Assembly (NCBI GenBank): GCA_041397645.1
Contig: JAWKWE010000006.1
Span: forward strand, 1 to 64,000
Length of the DNA stretch: 64,000 nt
Reading direction: 5' to 3'
Origin: Hyphomicrobiaceae bacterium
GTDB lineage: Bacteria; Pseudomonadota; Alphaproteobacteria; Rhizobiales; Hyphomicrobiaceae
The notes below the pieces were generated by a model that had not been told where the DNA came from, did not search any database, and was given only the letters and a program-made list of their open reading frames with translations. A program made the position numbers and the translations under genes. Positions 8,376 through 17,684 of the stretch are shown piece after piece. Within the stretch, counting starts at the first letter, position 1; each line of letters opens with the position of its first letter.

Positions 8376-9329
8376 ATGGCGGCAGGCGCACACGGCGGCA
8401 CGGCAAAGATCTTTATCGACGGCGAGGCCGGGACGACCGGCCTTCAGATCCGCGAGCGGCTCGCCAAAGAGCCCGGCATCGAGGTCGTCAGCATCGATCC
8501 CGCCAAACGCAAGGACGCCCAGGCGCGCAAGGACATGATGCGCGCTTGCGATCTTGTCGTGCTGTGCCTACCGGACGATGCCGCCAAGGAAGCCGTTGCG
8601 CTTGCCGCCGAACTTGGCCAGCACGCTCCCAAAATCGTCGATGCCTCCACCGCTCACCGGGTTGCGCCCGGCTGGATCTACGGCTTTGCGGAACTCGATG
8701 CAGATCAGGCGGGCCGTATCGCAAAGGCTAAGCTCGTCGCCAACCCGGGCTGCTATCCAACAGGCGCAATTGCACTTTTGCGCCCGCTCGCCGATGCCGG
8801 TCTTCTCCCTGCCGACTTCCCCGTCTGCGTCAATGCAGTGTCGGGGTATTCGGGCGGCGGCAAGAGCATGATCGAAAGCTACGAGGTGTCGAAGACAGCG
8901 CCCGCTTTTGAGCTCTATGGCCTGGGACTTGAGCACAAGCACATTCCCGAGTTGATGGCGTATGCGCGATTGGACCGGCGACCGATTTTTATTCCCAGCG
9001 TCGGCAACTTCAAACAGGGTATGCTGGTCTCCATCCCGCTGCATCTCGACCTGCTGCCGGGCAACGTCACCATCAAGCTGCTCGAAGAGGTGCTGAGCGC
9101 GCATTACGCCAACGCCTCCCAGGTCCGTCTCGTGCGCGATGCCGCCTCCAAGATCGGCCGCCTCGACCCGCTTGCGCTCAACGACACCGATGCGCTTGAA
9201 TTGTACGTATTCGGCAAGAGCGCGCTAAACCAGGCTGTACTCGTTGCTCGATTGGACAATCTTGGAAAAGGTGCAGCCGGCGCGGCCGTGCAGAACCTGA
9301 AACTTATGCTTAACCTCACCGGACCCTAG
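8376..9329 (+). CDS. argC: N-acetyl-gamma-glutamyl-phosphate reductase (type 2)
   Basis: Arginine biosynthesis: NADPH-dependent reduction of N-acetylglutamyl phosphate to the semialdehyde, cytosolic. The 317-residue length and the start IFIDGEAGTTGLQIRERL mark the short class-2 ArgC. Catalytic Cys is residue 126 in NPGCYPTGA; other signatures are STAHRVAPGWIYGFAEL and the His-containing LEHKHIPEL. The ATG at 8376 has GGAGG six bases upstream, inside the end of the terC-like gene, with which it is coupled. An upstream TTG at 8364 is less likely. Confidence 0.93.
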   Translation: MAAGAHGGTAKIFIDGEAGTTGLQIRERLAKEPGIEVVSIDPAKRKDAQARKDMMRACDLVVLCLPDDAAKEAVALAAELGQHAPKIVDASTAHRVAPGWIYGFAELDADQAGRIAKAKLVANPGCYPTGAIALLRPLADAGLLPADFPVCVNAVSGYSGGGKSMIESYEVSKTAPAFELYGLGLEHKHIPELMAYARLDRRPIFIPSVGNFKQGMLVSIPLHLDLLPGNVTIKLLEEVLSAHYANASQVRLVRDAASKIGRLDPLALNDTDALELYVFGKSALNQAVLVARLDNLGKGAAGAAVQNLKLMLNLTGP

Positions 9330-9433
9330 ACCCTATCGAACCAATTAAGGGTATGAAACGTATCCAAGTGGACGCCGCCGCTATGCGCGTTACTTGGCTT
9401 GCTTAACTGAACCGGCAAGATGGAGACTCTCTC

Positions 9434-9832
9434 ATGCCGATCACCGCATTTTACACCGCTCTTCTGGCGCCGCTTTTCCTCTACCTTTCTGTGCGAGTCA
9501 TCGGCCGGCGACGTGAAGCCAAGGTCGCCCTTGGCCCGGGTGACGACTCCATTCTGTTGCGGCGTATGCGCGTCCACGCGAACTTTGCCGAGTATGTGCC
9601 CTTCACATTGCTGAGCATGGGGCTGGCCGAAGGTGTTGGAGTTGCCTCTCTCGTGATCCACATCATCGGCGTCGTGCTAGTAGCGGGACGCTATATCCAT
9701 GCCTACGGCGTTTCGCAGCAGCCGGAAAATTTCAAGCTGCGCGTAACTGGCATGACGGCAACCTTCACCGCCATTGCGCTTTCGGCCATCATGATCCTGG
9801 TGAAGGTCTTGCCGGTTGTGTTTGCGCTGTAA
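9434..9832 (+). CDS. MAPEG-family membrane protein
   Basis: A 132-residue protein with four predicted membrane helices. RRMRVHANFAEYVPFTLLSM carries the Arg/Asn/Glu pattern of the MAPEG (glutathione-linked eicosanoid metabolism) family, and GRYIHAYGVSQ the second conserved stretch. Bacterial members are poorly characterised and often called 'MAPEG family protein'; some have glutathione transferase or peroxidase activity. GGAG lies eight bases before the ATG. It is convergent with the heme A synthase gene, the two stops being only a few bases apart. Confidence 0.85.
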   Translation: MPITAFYTALLAPLFLYLSVRVIGRRREAKVALGPGDDSILLRRMRVHANFAEYVPFTLLSMGLAEGVGVASLVIHIIGVVLVAGRYIHAYGVSQQPENFKLRVTGMTATFTAIALSAIMILVKVLPVVFAL

Positions 9833-9836
9833 GTCG

Positions 9837-10916
9837 TCAAACCTTGCGCGCGTCGCGCACGGCGAACAGGTGCCAGACCGCGACGCCCAGTACGATCACC
9901 GCGCCGGCTTGATGCAGCACGCCGAGTTCGAGCGGCACATGCCAAACCAACGTCAAAATGCCTACGACAGCTTGGGTGAGCGTTACCAGCAAAAGCATCA
10001 AACCGGATTGCTTTGCCATCGAGGTCGCACCGCCCCTTACGATGGCGATGACTTGAACGAGCGCGGCCGCGAGCACGATGTAGGCCACCATCCGGTGATT
10101 GAACTGCGCTGCGGCATGACTTTCAAAAAAGCTCATCAGAGTCTGCCCGGAGATCCAGTAATCTGATGGGATGAACTGCCCATCCATCGACGGCCATGTA
10201 TTGTAGATAAGGCCCGCTTTGAGGCCGGCAACGAAGGCCCCCAGAACTGTTTGCAAGAACACCAGGCCGAGTATCACGGCGGCCATTGCTCGCACGAAGG
10301 GCGTGACAATCGCGGCCGATCCGCCGCGCCGCGCCCTACGCTCATCGAGTGCCAGCCAGACCAGCAGCGAGAAGATCGCCAGCGCACCAGAAAGGTGCAA
10401 CGCCAAGCGGTATTGGCTCACGGAGACGCGCTCAGACAAACCCGACGACACCATGTACCAGCCGATGGCGCCTTGGACAGCGCCCAGCGCGAACAATGCC
10501 GCGTATTTTCTCGCAGTGCCCTTCCGCAGCCATCCCCGCCACCAGAAGAACACAAGCGGAAGTGCAAACACGACGCCGACGACGCGGCCGAGAAGGCGAT
10601 GTCCCCATTCCCACCAGAAAATGCCTTTGAACTGCGCAAGCGACATGCCTTCGTTGATGAGCTTGTACTGCGGGATCTGCTTGTACTTCTCGAACGCGGC
10701 GAGCCAGTCGGCTTCATTGAGGGGTGGAATTGCGCCGATGATCGGCTTCCATTCCGTGATGGAAAGCCCGCTCCCGGTCAGCCGCGTTGCGCCGCCGACG
10801 GCAACCATAGCGAACACAAGGATAGCGACGAGCCACAGCCAGGCTTCGACAGCCGCGTGGCCGGTCTCCTCACGAAGCGCGCGAGATGCGCCTGTGTTGG
10901 CAGCCCCGTTTGCCAT
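9837..10916 (-). CDS. ctaA: Heme A synthase, COX15/CtaA
   Basis: Converts heme O to heme A for cytochrome aa3 oxidase, in the inner membrane. The 359-residue protein has about eight helices and conserved stretches TRLTGSGLSITEWKPIIGAI, FWWEWGHRLLGRVVGVVFAL (His ligand), FLQTVLGAFVAGLKAG and FNHRMVAYIVLAAALVQ (His ligand), ending LGVLHQAGAVIVLG. AGGAG is nine bases before the ATG. It is alone on its strand here; cytochrome oxidase structural genes are not in the window. Confidence 0.93.
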   Translation of the reverse strand: MANGAANTGASRALREETGHAAVEAWLWLVAILVFAMVAVGGATRLTGSGLSITEWKPIIGAIPPLNEADWLAAFEKYKQIPQYKLINEGMSLAQFKGIFWWEWGHRLLGRVVGVVFALPLVFFWWRGWLRKGTARKYAALFALGAVQGAIGWYMVSSGLSERVSVSQYRLALHLSGALAIFSLLVWLALDERRARRGGSAAIVTPFVRAMAAVILGLVFLQTVLGAFVAGLKAGLIYNTWPSMDGQFIPSDYWISGQTLMSFFESHAAAQFNHRMVAYIVLAAALVQVIAIVRGGATSMAKQSGLMLLLVTLTQAVVGILTLVWHVPLELGVLHQAGAVIVLGVAVWHLFAVRDARKV

Positions 10917-11051
10917 GCTCGATGATCTCCTAGTGACATTCCGGATCGGCGATTACTTGCGTAGCCCCTGATAATGGGCCATCACTGCGCCCGCAATGCG
11001 CGCCGGGCCGCACCCTGTCGATTATGGCCCCCGCGTTAGGGACGATTATTC

Positions 11052-11291
11052 ATGACTCAGCGTCAGCGAAAATTTGCGGGAGCCATCCTGCTCATCCTAC
11101 TCATTACGGTCTATGCGCTGCTCGCGCTCGCAGTCGCCGTCGTTTTGCAAATCCGGCAAGCCAATGGCTTCGTCGAGTTCGCATATTACGTCGTCGCCGG
11201 CCTATTGTGGGTATTGCCAGCGGGCGCGTTGATCAAGTGGATGGCAAAGCCTGATGCGCCCAAGATGCCAAAGGCCCGACAAGGAAGCTGA
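11052..11291 (+). CDS. DUF2842 family small membrane protein
   Basis: A 79-residue protein starting MTQRQRKFAGAILLILLITV with two membrane helices (about residues 10-33 and 44-62) and a short charged tail. Both length and pattern fit DUF2842, an alphaproteobacterial family of unknown function often found near cytochrome oxidase assembly genes. Here it is divergent from ctaA, which agrees with that setting. It converges on dxs with five bases between the stops. Confidence 0.75.
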   Translation: MTQRQRKFAGAILLILLITVYALLALAVAVVLQIRQANGFVEFAYYVVAGLLWVLPAGALIKWMAKPDAPKMPKARQGS

Positions 11292-11296
11292 TGGGC

Positions 11297-13216
11297 CTAC
11301 GCGCGTCCGGGTAACAGGTCGCCTGTCAACTTGTCACGCCCCAGCGCCTTGAACACGGTCGAGACGATCCCATCTGCGCCAAGCCCCGCAGCCTTGTACA
11401 TTTCTTCGGGCTTGCCGTGATCAATAAACATATCCGGCAACACCATCGTGCGGGTCTTCAGCCCCCGATCGAGCAAGCCCTCTTGCGCGAGGTACTGAAG
11501 AACGAACGAGCCGAAGCCGCCGACCGAGCCCTCCTCGATCGTGACCAACACCTCATGATTGGCAGCTAGCTTTCTGATGAGTGCTGTGTCGAGAGGCTTG
11601 GCAAAACGAGCATCGGCGACGGTCGTTGAAAGCCCGAAGGCAGCCAACTGCTCAGCCGCGCGCAACGCCTCAGCCAGCCGCGTCCCCAGCGACAGAATGG
11701 CAACCGTTGAGCCCTCGCGTACGATGCGTCCCTTGCCGATTTCCAGCGGACGGCCTTCCTCCGGAAGCTCTACGCCGACCCCCTCGCCGCGCGGATAGCG
11801 CAGCGCGCTCGGGCCGTCATCGATCGCAGCCTGCGTGGCGACCATGTGCACCAACTCGGCTTCGTCTGCAGCCGCCATCAAGATCATATGCGGCACGCAC
11901 CCCAGATAAGCGATATCGAAGGCGCCCGCATGTGTCGCGCCATCCGCGCCGACAAGCCCCGCGCGATCGAGCGCGAAGCGTACCGGCAAACGCTGAATAG
12001 CCACGTCATGCACCACCTGATCGTAGGCGCGCTGAAGGAAGGTGGAGTAAATCGCGACGAACGGCTTGTAGCCTTCCGCGGCTAACCCGGCAGCGAATGT
12101 AACAGCGTGCTGCTCGGCAATTCCCACGTCGAACGTCCGTTGGGGAAAGCGAGTTCCGAACAGATCAAGTCCGGTGCCATCCGGCATGGCGGCGGTAATG
12201 GCAACGATCTTGTCGTCTTTCTCAGCTTGCTTGATTAAGCTCTCCGCAAACACCCGCGTGTAGGTTGGGGCATTAGGTTTGGGCTTCACTTGTGCGCCGG
12301 TGACGACGTTGAACTTCGACACGCCATGATACTTGTCGGCGGAGGCTTCAGCCGGCGCGTACCCCTTACCCTTCTTCGTAACCACATGGATAAGGATGGG
12401 ACCCTGCTTGGCGTCACGCACATTCTTCAAAACAGGAATGAGTTGGTTGAAGTCGTGCCCATCGATAGGGCCGATGTAATAGAAGCCGAGTTCCTCAAAC
12501 CACTGCCCGCCCTGCCAGAGGTGGCGGGTATATTCTTCCATGCGCGCCGCGCGCCGCTCCCACTTCTTCGGCAGCATCTTGGCAAGCTGCTTTGCGTAGT
12601 CGCGCAAGTGCAGATACGTACCCGATGAGGTGACGCGGGCGAGATAGGCCGACAGCGCACCCGTGGGCGGCGCAATCGACATGTCGTTGTCGTTGAGGAT
12701 GACGATGAGGCGTTCATCGCGCGCACCAGCGTTGTTTATCGCCTCATAGGCCATCCCGGCGCTCATGGCACCATCGCCGATCACCGCGATCACGTTGTTG
12801 TCGCCGCCTGATAGGTCGCGCGCCACAGCCATGCCAAGACCAGCGGATATCGAGGTGGAGGAGTGAGCAGCGCCGAAGGGATCGTATTCGCTCTCGTCGC
12901 GCTTGGTGAAGCCCGATAGTCCGCCTGGCTGGCGAAGCGTCCGAATACGATCGCGGCGGCCCGTGATGATCTTGTGCGGATAGGCTTGATGGCCGACGTC
13001 CCAGATCAGACGGTCACGCGGCGTGTCGAATACCCAATGGAGCGCGACCGTCAACTCTACGACACCCAGCCCGGCGCCGAGATGCCCGCCCGTCACCGAC
13101 ACCGCATCAATCGTCTCGGTCCGCAGCTCATCAGCGAACTGAACCAAAGCGGATTCGGGCAGGGCCCGGAGATCCTCAGGCGTTTTGACGGTATCTAGAA
13201 GGGGCGTCTTGCTCAC
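11297..13216 (-). CDS. dxs: 1-deoxy-D-xylulose-5-phosphate synthase
   Basis: First step of the MEP isoprenoid pathway: pyruvate + glyceraldehyde-3-phosphate to DXP, thiamine-diphosphate dependent. Signatures: SVTGGHLGAGLGVVELTVAL, WDVGHQAYPHKIITGRRD, the ThDP motif GDGAMSAGMAYEAINNAG, and VGIAEQHAVTFAAGLAAEG with the catalytic Glu. Length of 639 residues is typical. I chose the GTG at 13216 (VSKTPLLDTVKTPEDLRAL) with GAGG five bases upstream; the frame extends to a TTG at 13249 with a non-conserved leader. Confidence 0.95.
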   Translation of the reverse strand: MSKTPLLDTVKTPEDLRALPESALVQFADELRTETIDAVSVTGGHLGAGLGVVELTVALHWVFDTPRDRLIWDVGHQAYPHKIITGRRDRIRTLRQPGGLSGFTKRDESEYDPFGAAHSSTSISAGLGMAVARDLSGGDNNVIAVIGDGAMSAGMAYEAINNAGARDERLIVILNDNDMSIAPPTGALSAYLARVTSSGTYLHLRDYAKQLAKMLPKKWERRAARMEEYTRHLWQGGQWFEELGFYYIGPIDGHDFNQLIPVLKNVRDAKQGPILIHVVTKKGKGYAPAEASADKYHGVSKFNVVTGAQVKPKPNAPTYTRVFAESLIKQAEKDDKIVAITAAMPDGTGLDLFGTRFPQRTFDVGIAEQHAVTFAAGLAAEGYKPFVAIYSTFLQRAYDQVVHDVAIQRLPVRFALDRAGLVGADGATHAGAFDIAYLGCVPHMILMAAADEAELVHMVATQAAIDDGPSALRYPRGEGVGVELPEEGRPLEIGKGRIVREGSTVAILSLGTRLAEALRAAEQLAAFGLSTTVADARFAKPLDTALIRKLAANHEVLVTIEEGSVGGFGSFVLQYLAQEGLLDRGLKTRTMVLPDMFIDHGKPEEMYKAAGLGADGIVSTVFKALGRDKLTGDLLPGRA

Positions 13217-13377
13217 GAACCTCAATCCCTGCCGGTGCGACGGCGCCAATTATGACAGTTCAACCGTTATGGCAGATATGGAGGCCCCGCAAGGGACCAA
13301 TCCACGCATATTCCGGCCTCTGAACGGCCAGGATCGCCAGATCCCGCACAGGTTTGGCGGTCGCTGCCCGTCCGAAG

Positions 13378-13683
13378 TTAGTGCTCTTTGGGACGATTGA
13401 GTTCGTAGGCGGCGAGCTGTTCGGGCCTCGCCTCGGTCTGGTGCTTGGCCCGCCATTCGGCATAGGGCATTCCGTAGACCAGCTCGCGAGCGGCGTCCTT
13501 GCTCATGTCGATACCCTTTTCCTTGGCCGCGTCTTGCATCCAGTTCGAAAGGCAGTTGCGGCAAAAGCCTGCCAGATTCATCATGTCGATGTTCTGGACG
13601 TCTGTGCGTGCGCGCAGATGCTCGACCAGCCGTCGGTAGACCGCCGCCTCAAGCGCCTCGGTTGTTTTGGGGTCCATCGTCAT
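13378..13683 (-). CDS. DUF1244 domain protein
   Basis: A 101-residue soluble protein, mostly helical, with the DUF1244 core VYRRLVEHLRARTDVQNIDM, then LAGFCRNCLSNWMQDAA and MPYAEWRAKHQTEA. The FCRNCLSKW-type Cys pair is the family hallmark. Function unknown. It precedes dxs on the same strand with about 160 bases between, so cotranscription is possible but not shown. Confidence 0.85.
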   Translation of the reverse strand: MTMDPKTTEALEAAVYRRLVEHLRARTDVQNIDMMNLAGFCRNCLSNWMQDAAKEKGIDMSKDAARELVYGMPYAEWRAKHQTEARPEQLAAYELNRPKEH

Positions 13684-13934
13684 CGCTTCGTCTCCTCGTG
13701 GCCTGTGACAGCCGGTTTTGTGATCTTAAGGGGTGCGCCGCACCGCTTTTGGCCTCTGGCGCTTGGGGGATAGGATGGCTCCTGCCCATTTGGATTGCCA
13801 AGCCCTGGCTGCGGCTTCCTATTCCTTGACGCTTTCCGGGCTATCCCGCAAACCAAGACTAAAGAACAATGCGACCCAGCGCGAGCCCCAAGCGAGGGCC
13901 GGGCACGCAGAAGAAAAAGAGACCGGGAGGATAC

Positions 13935-15230
13935 ATGGCCGAGGCGACCAATACGGCGGCGCGGAAGTTGCTTATGGCCCTGTACGAGGCTGCTTATTCC
14001 ACCGCCCACCCTCGCGTGTGTCTTCCTCCCCATCTGCCCGCGTTGCCTGAGGGTGGAAAGATCATCATCATCGGCGCAGGCAAAGGCACTGCAGCTATGG
14101 CGGTCGCGACCGAGGGCCACTACATCGCGGCCGGGCAGCAGGAGAAGATCTCCGGCCTCATCTCCACGCGCCACGGTTTTGGCCTGCCGACCAAGATCAT
14201 CAAGATCATCGAGGCCGGACATCCGGTCCCCGACGCCAACTCCATCGAAGGCGCCAAACAAGCTATTGCGCTGGCCAAGACTGCCGGCCCGAACGATCTC
14301 GTCTTGTGCCTTTTGTCGGGCGGCGCCTCCGCACTTTGGGCCGCCCCCGTTGACGGCGTGACCTTCGAAGCCAAGCAGCAACTCACCAAGCAGTTATTGA
14401 AGTCGGGCGCGCCAATTTCGGAGATGAATTGCGTACGCAAGCACCTCTCCCAGATCAAAGGCGGCAAACTGGCCGCAGCTGCCTATCCTGCACGCCTCCT
14501 CACCCTCGCTATTTCGGACGTCCCGGGCGATCATCCCGACGAAATCGGATCGGGCCCAACCGTTGCGGATCGGTCCACGTTGCGCGATGCACGCCACGTG
14601 CTGGAGCGCTGGAAGATCACGCCTTCAACGGAGATAGCGGCTGCTCTGGCGAATGAGGCCAACGAAACCCTCAAGGCGGGCGATCCCAGGCTTGCGAACT
14701 CGAAATACGAGATCGTCGCCGCCCCCAAGGCGTCCATCGAAGCGGCGGCGACGATTGCCCGCAACTCCGGTTATCGGGTTGAAATCCTCGGCGACAGCCT
14801 GGAGGGGGAGGCCCGCGAAGTTGCAGAAAAACATGCTGCCATGGCCCTCGACGCCAAGAAGCGGGGTGAAAAACTGGCCATCATGTCGGGCGGCGAGCTG
14901 ACTGTGACTGTAAGCGGCAACGGATCAGGCGGACCAAATCAGGAATATGCGCTCGGCCTTGCCATCTCCCTTGAAGGGGCTAAGGGAATCTCGGCGCTTG
15001 CGGGGGATACGGACGGCACCGACGGGGGTGGCGGAAATGCCGACGACCCGGCTGGTGCGATGGTTTTTCCAGATACCATCGACCGGGCGACCAAAATCAA
15101 TCAAAATGCCGCCAATTTCCTGGCCAACAACGATTCGACGGGATTCTTCAAACCGCTAGGCGATCTTATCCTGTGCGGCCCCACCCAAACAAACGTCAAC
15201 GACTTCCGCGTAATTCTCGTCGACCCTTGA
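13935..15230 (+). CDS. Glycerate 2-kinase (MOFRL family)
   Basis: Phosphorylates glycerate to 2-phosphoglycerate in glycerate/hydroxypyruvate or serine-cycle metabolism. The 431-residue protein has the N-terminal DUF4147 domain (IIIIGAGKGTAAMAVATE, LCLLSGGASALWAAP, LTLAISDVPGDHPDEIGSGP) and the C-terminal MOFRL domain (GGELTVTVSGNGSGGPNQEY, LAGDTDGTDGGGGNADDPAG). The ATG at 13935 has GGGAGG upstream; the frame opens earlier at 13869. Names used are gckA or ttuD; I leave the symbol blank because they vary. DUF1036 and pyk follow, so glycerate would feed into phosphoenolpyruvate and pyruvate. Confidence 0.9.
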   Translation: MAEATNTAARKLLMALYEAAYSTAHPRVCLPPHLPALPEGGKIIIIGAGKGTAAMAVATEGHYIAAGQQEKISGLISTRHGFGLPTKIIKIIEAGHPVPDANSIEGAKQAIALAKTAGPNDLVLCLLSGGASALWAAPVDGVTFEAKQQLTKQLLKSGAPISEMNCVRKHLSQIKGGKLAAAAYPARLLTLAISDVPGDHPDEIGSGPTVADRSTLRDARHVLERWKITPSTEIAAALANEANETLKAGDPRLANSKYEIVAAPKASIEAAATIARNSGYRVEILGDSLEGEAREVAEKHAAMALDAKKRGEKLAIMSGGELTVTVSGNGSGGPNQEYALGLAISLEGAKGISALAGDTDGTDGGGGNADDPAGAMVFPDTIDRATKINQNAANFLANNDSTGFFKPLGDLILCGPTQTNVNDFRVILVDP

Positions 15231-15295
15231 GGCCAGTAGAGGGTGTGGCGGCAAGGCACGCTGGCCCGATTTGAGCACGAGGGGGATTTAGAGGG

Positions 15296-15748
15296 TTGAT
15301 CTACACCCAACGAAGTGGGGCGCGCCGTGCCGCGTTCGGACTGGGACTAGCCCTTTGCCTGGCGGGCGCGGCCGACGCGCGCGCAGACCTGAAGCTTTGC
15401 AATTCGACTGCTAGCCGAGTCGGCGTCTCAATCGGCTATCAAGACAACACCGGATGGGCCACCGAGGGCTGGTGGAACATCGCGTCACAAACGTGTGAAA
15501 CACTGCTCAAAGGTCCCGTACCAAGCCGCTTCGTGTATGTGCACGCGGTCGACTATGACCGTGGCGGGGAATGGGGCGGCAAGAACGAGATGTGCACCGC
15601 GGATAAGTCGTTTGCAATCAGGGGGGTTCAGGATTGCGCCAAACGCGGATATAAGCGCACCGGGTTTTTTGAAGTGGACACCGGGGAGGCGAAGGAGTGG
15701 ACTATTCGCCTAACAGACCCCGATGCGCAGGGAAGTGAAGAAAAATGA
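15296..15748 (+). CDS. DUF1036 exported protein
   Basis: A 150-residue exported protein with a signal peptide (AAFGLGLALCLAGAADARA) and the DUF1036 domain: LKLCNSTASRVGVSIGYQD, WATEGWWNIASQTCETLL, YVHAVDYDRGGEWGG, FAIRGVQDCAKRGYKRTGFF. Conserved Cys and Trp residues suggest a small periplasmic beta fold; role unknown. The start is TTG at 15296 with GAGGG close by; no other upstream start would keep the signal peptide. Its stop overlaps the pyk start (ATGA). The DUF1036-pyk pairing is common in Rhizobiales. Confidence 0.82.
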   Translation: MIYTQRSGARRAAFGLGLALCLAGAADARADLKLCNSTASRVGVSIGYQDNTGWATEGWWNIASQTCETLLKGPVPSRFVYVHAVDYDRGGEWGGKNEMCTADKSFAIRGVQDCAKRGYKRTGFFEVDTGEAKEWTIRLTDPDAQGSEEK

Positions 15749-17190
15749 GACGTAATCGCCGGGTCAAGATTGTAGCAACGCTTGGCCCCGCGTCCGCCGC
15801 CCCCGAAATGGTCGAGCGGCTTTTCCTGGCCGGAGTCGATGTATTCCGCATCAATATGAGCCATTCGACACCTGACGGCTCAAAGACGCTTTATAACACC
15901 GTGCGTGCATGTGCAGCGCGCCACCGCCATCCGATTGGGATCCTTGCCGACTTGCAGGGGCCAAAGTTCCGTATCGGCGAATTCGGCACCGGCCGTGTGC
16001 ATCTGCCGGAGAAGGCGACTTTCATTTTCGACCGTGAAGAGGTGCCCGGCACCAATGGCCGCGTATTCCTTCCTCACGAGCAGATCTTCGACGCCATCGA
16101 TGTGGGGCACAACCTGGTGCTCGACGATGGCAAGATCCGCATGACGGTCATCGAGAAGTCCAACAACAAGATTGCCGCGGAGGTGAAGGTTGGAGGAATG
16201 CTGGCTTCTCGTAAGGGCATTTCGATGCCCGACACGCTGCTGGCCATTTCGCCGCTGACCGAAAAAGACAAGGTCGACCTGACACACGTCCTGAAACTCG
16301 GCGTGGATTGGATCGCACTGTCCTTCGTGCAGCGCGCGGAGGATCTGCATGAGGTCCGCAAACTGATTGGAACGCGCGCGGCCATTTTATCCAAAATCGA
16401 AAAGCCGTCCGCCGTGACCGATCTGGAAAACGTCATTGCCGCCTCCGACGGCATCATGGTGGCACGCGGTGACCTTGGCGTCGAAATGCCGGTCGAGAAG
16501 GTCCCGGGCCTGCAAAAGAAGATCACCCGCCTCGCGCGCGCCGCCGGTAAGCCCGTCATTGTCGCCACGCAGATGCTGGAGAGCATGATCTCCTCGCCCA
16601 TGCCGACGCGCGCGGAAGTGTCAGACGTTGCAACCGCCGTGTTCGACGGCGCCGATGCCGTCATGCTCTCCGCCGAGAGCGCCGTTGGGCAATATCCGGT
16701 CGAAGCAATCTCGACCATGAATCGGATCGCGATTGAGGTTGAATCCGATCCGCTTTACGAACCGATCCTTCACGCGACCCACACCGAGCCTCAGCCAACG
16801 GGTGCTGACGCCATTGCGCACGCGGCGTCAGCCATTGCCGATACGGTGCGCCTCGGCGCTATCGTCTGCTACACGGCGACGGGCTCTACGGTGCTTCGCG
16901 TCATCCGCGAACGGCCAGGCCTTCCCGTTATCGGTCTGACGCCAATTGAATCGACCGCACGACGCCTTTCACTGGCATGGGGCGTCCAGTGCATCATGAC
17001 AGGAGATCCCGAAAACCTCGCTCACATGGTGCGCAAAGCTTGCCGCATCGCGTTCGAGGAAGGGCTCGTCTCTGCACGCGATGGACTTCTGATTACAGCA
17101 GGTGTGCCGCTCGGTTCACCGGGCGCGACAAACATGATCCGCATTGCCTTCGTCGACGACAGTGGCGCTCCCATTGCCGAGGAAGTCTGA
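15745..17190 (+). CDS. pyk: Pyruvate kinase
   Basis: Last step of glycolysis: PEP + ADP to pyruvate + ATP, cytosolic. 481 residues, typical. Signatures: RVKIVATLGPASAAPEMVER, FRINMSHSTPDGSKTLYN, DLQGPKFRIGEF, the active-site stretch AILSKIEKPSAVTDLENVI with the catalytic Lys, MVARGDLGVEMPVEKVPG, and ATQMLESMISSPMPTRAEVS. Start ATG overlaps the DUF1036 stop by four bases, so translation is coupled. Confidence 0.95.
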   Translation: MRRNRRVKIVATLGPASAAPEMVERLFLAGVDVFRINMSHSTPDGSKTLYNTVRACAARHRHPIGILADLQGPKFRIGEFGTGRVHLPEKATFIFDREEVPGTNGRVFLPHEQIFDAIDVGHNLVLDDGKIRMTVIEKSNNKIAAEVKVGGMLASRKGISMPDTLLAISPLTEKDKVDLTHVLKLGVDWIALSFVQRAEDLHEVRKLIGTRAAILSKIEKPSAVTDLENVIAASDGIMVARGDLGVEMPVEKVPGLQKKITRLARAAGKPVIVATQMLESMISSPMPTRAEVSDVATAVFDGADAVMLSAESAVGQYPVEAISTMNRIAIEVESDPLYEPILHATHTEPQPTGADAIAHAASAIADTVRLGAIVCYTATGSTVLRVIRERPGLPVIGLTPIESTARRLSLAWGVQCIMTGDPENLAHMVRKACRIAFEEGLVSARDGLLITAGVPLGSPGATNMIRIAFVDDSGAPIAEEV

Positions 17191-17317
17191 CACCTGCATC
17201 GTTAATCTTTGAAGCCAAACCCGGCGCTGCGCCGGCCCTACGCAGACAATAACGCGCGGAACTCTCAGCAATTGCCAAACGTTTCAACGGGCAACTGCGA
17301 CTGAGAAGGAGAGTTCT

Positions 17318-17608
17318 GTGAAAGCCACAATTTTCGCAATCTGTACCGGCCTTACGGCGATTACTGCGTCAGCAGCAATGGCTGCACCAACCACTCACAG
17401 TGCTGACATCAAATCAGCTATGAAAGCTGAAAGCGGAATCACACACGTACGAGATTTCGATGACGAGCGCGGTCATCGCCGGTGGCACCGGCGCCACGGT
17501 GACCGCGACTATAACAGGTATCGTGGATGGCACCGCTATCACTACCGTCCGCGGGGATGGAGAGCGCGTGGTTGTGTCATCGTTGGGCCGGTTTGGTTCT
17601 GCCCGTAA
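17318..17608 (+). CDS. Small exported His/Arg/Tyr-rich protein
   Basis: A 96-residue protein with a signal peptide (KATIFAICTGLTAITASAAM, cleavage near AMA) and a mature part rich in His, Arg, Tyr and Trp (RRWHRRHGDRDYNRYRGWHR), ending in GCVIVGPVWFCP with two Cys. GTG start at 17318 follows a strong AGAAGGAGAG site. Similar short exported basic proteins are common and unnamed in Rhizobiales. Function unknown; metal or polyanion binding is only a guess from composition. A terminator follows at 17625-17658. Confidence 0.7.
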   Translation: MKATIFAICTGLTAITASAAMAAPTTHSADIKSAMKAESGITHVRDFDDERGHRRWHRRHGDRDYNRYRGWHRYHYRPRGWRARGCVIVGPVWFCP

Positions 17609-17624
17609 TATAATAGTGTGAAGC

Positions 17625-17658
17625 AAAAACGCGGCGGATCGTCACCCACCGCGTTTTT
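17625..17658. terminator. Bidirectional Rho-independent terminator
   Basis: A 10-bp stem AAAAACGCGG / CCGCGTTTTT around a 14-base loop, with A- and T-tracts on the two sides. It lies between the plus-strand small exported protein gene and the minus-strand carbamoyltransferase gene and can serve both. Confidence 0.8.
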
Positions 17659-17684
17659 CTTTCATCACGCCTCGCCGTAGCTTA